Positions 59,991-64,000 of a stretch of 64,000 nucleotides of DNA are shown one piece after another. Positions within the stretch are counted from its first letter, which is position 1, and each line of letters starts with the position of its first letter. The notes under the pieces were generated by a model. That model was not told the origin of the DNA, searched no databases, and worked only from the letters and a program-made list of their open reading frames with translations. A program made the translations under genes and the position numbers. Source of the DNA: Rotaria sp. Silwood1 (taxonomy: Eukaryota; Rotifera; Eurotatoria; Philodinida; Philodinidae); the NCBI GenBank assembly GCA_905250075.1, contig CAJNOP010000180.1, positions 277,643 to 341,642 of the forward strand. The letters run 5' to 3'.

Positions 59991-61304
59991 GACGTGAGGT
60001 ATGCTTTTCTAGATATAAACTTTTTTGCAAAACTCATATAAATCTATTTAATTTTTAGTATATGAAGGACAAGGATAATTATCACATGCCGTCGCTTTTC
60101 GACACATAACGTCATGGAAGACAGACATTTTCATTTCTACTAACCAAATCTTTCTATATTTCTTTAATAAGTTTTTTTTTTTCTATCATTAATAAATTCA
60201 ATATATTCATGCATTGGAGTACAAAACTGCGCATTTCAGAGCATCAATAACTGGAATTTTACTGAATGACGAAACAGAGTCATGAATTTTTTGCACTTTG
60301 CTGAATTATGAAACAAAATACAACATATTGACGATAGTTTTGTATATCAATTTCAATGATGATAACCAGCTATTTTACTGTAATATCTTTTTTCCAAAAC
60401 AAGGAGCAATTAGGATGTTGAATGGAAATATGAGATTTGTTTCACAGTTGAAAGTGTCGGGGTGTCGTATGCAATAAAATACATTTGTATTGACTTTGTA
60501 TGTTTGCTTGCACATGTACAATCACATGTCCACAAATATTTGAGAAGGATGTCTTATTTATGAACCTTATTCCAATACACTAAAATATCTAGATGATGTT
60601 ATCCAAGACTTCTGTAGTAGTAAAATAGGAAGATGAGAGTGACTCCACATCGATGTGCTGACGATCAACTTGGAGATGATTCTATAAAACTTTAGCTAAA
60701 AGAAGATTTTCAATGAAAGATATAAGAAAATTGACAGTATTTGAGCAACATATAGAATTAATAATGTAAAATAACGTGCATATCAAATGAAGAGTGAGAT
60801 AGTGTGGAAAGTTTTTACAAAGTATGTTCGATAACTGTAAGGTTTTGGGGGTATAAATCTCACCCTTGGCGCAACTGGACAGGATGACATCTTGATTATG
60901 CCACGATTTATGAGTCTTTGGGTGATGTTATAACCAAGAGAGGGATAAACCCTCAAACTCAAATAGATAGCCTTTGTAAGACATTCTACTAAAAACGACA
61001 ACGATAAAAACATTAATTTTGAGGGATGAACCAGATTAAAAGAAATAATTATGGTTAATTACTAAAGAAACGAACTGCAAGTTTTTGACATTCTATTAAA
61101 AATATAAAAAGTTATAAAAATGAAAACTTGTGCTTGTGATGAAGTTTTTCACATATTTTACTGAGTCTTCAGTAAGAATTTCCCAAACCCAAAAGATCAT
61201 TTCGTTATTGCTGTTCTTGAGAAAATTTACTTCTATAGATCTTATCAACTAATGGGAAAAATATAATTTAATGACTTCGATAATTCGAATGACAGAATTT
61301 TTTA
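59991..61304. other. Gene-free stretch
   Basis: No support for a gene. A minus-strand frame (60783-61013) has a slightly less AT-rich part (MSSCPVAPRVRFIPPKPYSY) but no family, signal or splice support. Confidence 0.35.
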
Positions 61305-61765
61305 AAGAATACTATCAACGACAAAATTAACGCTACACCTATTTTTGATAAATATTTTTATTAATGGTCAACCACGATAAATAGAAGTTTTTCAGAAATT
61401 GTTTTCGTCTACAGGACTTCGTAGAACTTGCTTAACTACTCATTTTGGTAAAAAAGAATATTCAAATTTACCCGATAAATAATGAACCTTGGCGCTGAAT
61501 ACTCAAAAATATCACTTACTACTCAGCACTAGTCACGAAGAGTCGTAAGTTTTTAGTATTTCGACTCTAATGCCGATATTTATTGAGTAAATTTGAATAT
61601 TTTTTTTACCAAAATGATTAGTTAAGCAAGTTCTACAAAGTCCTGTAGACGAAAAAAATTTCTGAAAAACTTCTATTTTTCGTGGTTGACTATTAATGAA
61701 AATATCTATCAAAAATTGGTGTAGCGTTAATTTTGTCGTTAGTAGATATTTTAAATATTAACCAT
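61305..61765. repeat. 460-bp fold-back repeat
   Basis: Left arm 61305-61470 and right arm 61590-61765 are reverse complements with few differences: CGACAAAATTAACGCTACAC (61319) with GTGTAGCGTTAATTTTGTCG (61720); CTACAGGACTTCGTAGAAC (61411) with GTTCTACAAAGTCCTGTAG (61631). About 120-bp centre. No coding capacity. Confidence 0.88.
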
Positions 61766-62634
61766 TAAAGTGACGAAAATTTATATTGAATATTCATGGA
61801 TGCTAGTCGCGCTGTACCATATAAAATGCTTACTACAGTACTTTGCATTGATTAATCTTTTTCTTTTATCAAGTATGGAAAGAATTTATAGTCAACATGT
61901 GAAGCATAAAATGCATTTTTCACAGGTTTCTTCAGTATTCGTAAAAAATATTTTCGACGAGAGAATAAGACATAACATTAGACTGTACCCGCAGCTTATG
62001 CATAGTCAAGTAGTTGGAAACGATAAGTGTAGGGACGCTGACTACTGACTACAAGGTGACTCTGACGCTTCACTTTAGTAAACCGCAACAAAAATAATGT
62101 GCTTGTCTCTTTTTACAAAACAATCATCAAGGATATTATCCTACATTGTTTTCTTAAGAATGCTTGTTCAGCAATACTTCTCAATGCAGAATTTCGAAAG
62201 ACATGATAAGTGACAATTGTACCAGATATAGTCGGGGGTTAAATAAGTCGGAGCGACATTCATTACTTGTTTTTTGGAGAAATATTATTAGTAACTTATC
62301 AAGCTTTCCTCGACATTTGTAAGAGCGAGAGAAAAAGTGTTATGTCACAGAAAATGCTAGGAATTACCTTCGTGTCTTCGTTTGCTCAAGCATACGAAAA
62401 CAAAGGTTGTGACAAAGATCAGCTCACGACATGAATATCATGTTTGCATGTTGCATGTTTTTCATATGACTAAAAATAGTCATGAAGAGAGAACCTTTCT
62501 CTAGAACTCAATTGTAATGATATTGCGATCGCTTCTAATATTGCTCACTTATTTGCTTAAACTTCCTGGTTTAAAAAAAAAACTATTTAAAATCTTCATC
62601 AAATCAGTCCTGAAAAATTGACGAAACAAATTCA

Positions 62635-62930
62635 TCCTACATATCATGACCAAGTCATACGGAAATCATGCTAAAAAATTATGAAAAGATCATGAATATC
62701 TTAATGCAAGAACCCCATGAAAAATCATCCAGAAAAGTCATAAAAAAGTCATGGACAACTCATGCAAAAACAATCGTGAAAACTCCATGAAATAGCATAA
62801 AAGAATCATGAAAAGACCATGAATAGTTTCTTCAAAACGGTGACAACAACTAATGCAAAATTCATGAAAAACACCTTCTGAAAGCGACACAAAAGTCGTA
62901 CAACATCATAGAAAAGAATCATAGAAAGGA
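62635..62930 (+). repeat. Degenerate ATCATGAAAA minisatellite
   Basis: Many spaced copies of TCATGAAAA / TCATGCAAAA / CCATGAAAAA every 11-16 bp. It lies immediately left of a telomere-like palindrome, as the AGACTTCA arrays do at 13613 and 14878. Confidence 0.65.
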
Positions 62931-62934
62931 TGCA

Positions 62935-63077
62935 GATGTGGGTGTGCGGTATAAGTGTAGGTCTGGGTGAATAGAACATTAACACCTACCACCACATCCA
63001 CACTCCGCTCTAAAGAAGTGTGTGGCTGTAGGTGTGAGTAAAGAAAAGACTGTACCAGCACCAACACACGCATCCGT
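62935..63077. repeat. Two adjacent short telomere-like palindromes
   Basis: 62935-63006: GATGCAGATGTGGGTGTGCG, a GAATAGAACATTAAC loop, then CTACCACCACATCCACACTCC. 63019-63077: GTGTGTGGCTGTAGGTGTGAG, a TAAAGAAAAGAC loop, then CACCAACACACGCATCC. The second carries the common loop motif. Confidence 0.6.
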
Positions 63078-63092
63078 CTCAAAAAAGGATAT

Positions 63093-63380
63093 ATTTTGAA
63101 GAACTATAACAGAGTAGGTTTTGTTGAGCGAAGTTTGCTCTATAAAATTCTTGGGTCGGTTTCTGAAACACAATGAAAAAATATTGAATAAATTCTAGTA
63201 CAATATTCTATATAATGTTTCTACCAAAATTCTTATTTTATACAGTAAATTTCCTAACCAATGTTTCATTAAGATTTATTCAATATTCTTTCACTGTGTT
63301 CCAGAAAAACAACTATAGAGTTTTATAGGCTAAACGTTTCTCTACAAAAACTTACTCTGTTATATTTCTCCAGAATACAG
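63093..63380. repeat. Fold-back repeat
   Basis: 63093-63200 (TTTTGAAGAACTATAACAGAG... AAAATATTGAATAAATTCT) pairs in reverse with 63260-63380 (...GATTTATTCAATATTCTTTC ... CTCTGTTATATTTCTCCAGA). Moderately diverged. Confidence 0.7.
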
Positions 63381-63519
63381 GCATTTTGAGATCATCGAAT
63401 TGACTTTTTCTTATATTTTATCAGGAAAAATGAGATTTTAAGATATTTTACTATGTTTTAGTTTTTTGACTATAGCATCGCCATTTCTTAATGCAGTTCA
63501 CAACTTTTTCTATACGAAA

Positions 63520-63615
63520 ATGGTTAGCGGCAAACTTTCTACAAAGTCTAGTAAAAGAGAAAACTTTTTGAATATTCTGTGTTTGACTATCCATGAAACT
63601 ACCTTTCTGTAAAAT
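63520..63615. repeat. Diverged copy of the 61305-61765 repeat family
   Basis: GCAAACTTTCTACAAAGTCTAG... GTGTTTGACTATCCATGAAACTACC resembles 61625-61705 (GCAAGTTCTACAAAGTCCTGTAG ... GTGGTTGACTATTAATGAAAATATC). The short minus-strand frame over it is not considered a gene. Confidence 0.5.
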
Positions 63616-64000
63616 AGAATTGATTGTATCGATCAGAAATTTCTTCATTACCGATCTGGAAGTCTTCACTTGATGATGATCCATCGTATTTTTAATTAGA
63701 AAATTCTAACAGATATATCTATCTGAAAAACAAATTAACCAAGTTTATTCTTACGAAAAAATCGACAAAATGACTAAGAGAAAACAGCATAACAACAATA
63801 AATTTTTTTCTTAGCAAAGCCAAATACTCAACTGGTTATGATAAGAAAATTCAATTCGAGTCATAGTTGAGTCTTGTAGGCAATTGATCTTTGTTATAAT
63901 TGCCACTTTAGTTCTTCTTTTTACATGTGGTTTAAGTGTGACTCTACCATTTTGTATTTATTTGTAATAGTATTAATCAGAGATGAGCACAGGACCAGAT

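Noticed and set aside
61770..62048. 92-codon plus-strand frame beside the 61305 fold-back
   Set aside because: Starts with GTG, begins at the edge of a repeat and has no family resemblance or splice support.
63451..63684. 77-codon minus-strand frame
   Set aside because: It overlies a diverged copy of the 61305-61765 repeat family, so similarity is to a non-coding repeat.
1..64000. tRNA and rRNA genes
   Set aside because: No cloverleaf with A/B box pair or rRNA core segment was noticed on reading both strands; a covariance scan was not possible here.

Overview
This window looks like nuclear DNA of a bdelloid rotifer, most likely Rotaria- or Adineta-like. The sequence is AT-rich, and its introns are mostly short (50-64 bp, with two of about 0.9 and 1.6 kb and a proposed one of 130 bp). 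It carries gene families that I associate with bdelloids: an F-box/leucine-rich protein and a B-box/coiled-coil/NHL protein. It also has more than twenty tracts of TGTGGG, the hexamer I recall as the bdelloid telomere repeat. The species call is inference from these features; no marker gene is present.

Layout. 1-3460: gene-free repeats. 3461-7898: a decayed Helitron on the minus strand, with an intact 3' terminus; its N-terminal coding end is cut off exactly where a telomere-like tract begins. 7899-19760: a repeat-dense block with telomere-like palindromes, a 165-bp tandem repeat, AGACTTCA minisatellites, small terminal-inverted-repeat elements and a 1.3-kb fold-back. 19907-23298: a five-exon TMEM87-like Golgi 7TM gene whose last intron holds two fold-back repeats. 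23300-27460: repeats. 27580-27798: a small secreted cysteine-rich peptide gene. 31696-33604: an F-box/LRR gene. 34000-37400: repeats. 37644-40018: a two-exon B-box/NHL gene. 40553-41277: a 725-bp palindrome with telomere-like arms. 41820-57360: a 15-kb AT-rich desert holding a dead short-chain dehydrogenase and one terminal-inverted-repeat element. 57415-58815: a divergent pair of secreted-protein genes. 58855-59990: a 92-bp tandem repeat of about 12 units, directly downstream of the second gene of that pair. 60000-64000: more fold-back repeats.

I see no operon-like cooperation between the genes. The dominant theme is a dispersed family of palindromes with a TGTGGG-rich left arm and a CCCACA-rich right arm. 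Many share an AGAGAAAAG-like loop and CTTGAGGGTG / CACCCTCAAG-like edges. They occur from one end of the window to the other, interrupt or flank genes, and in one case cap a broken transposon. I consider them the most interesting signal here.
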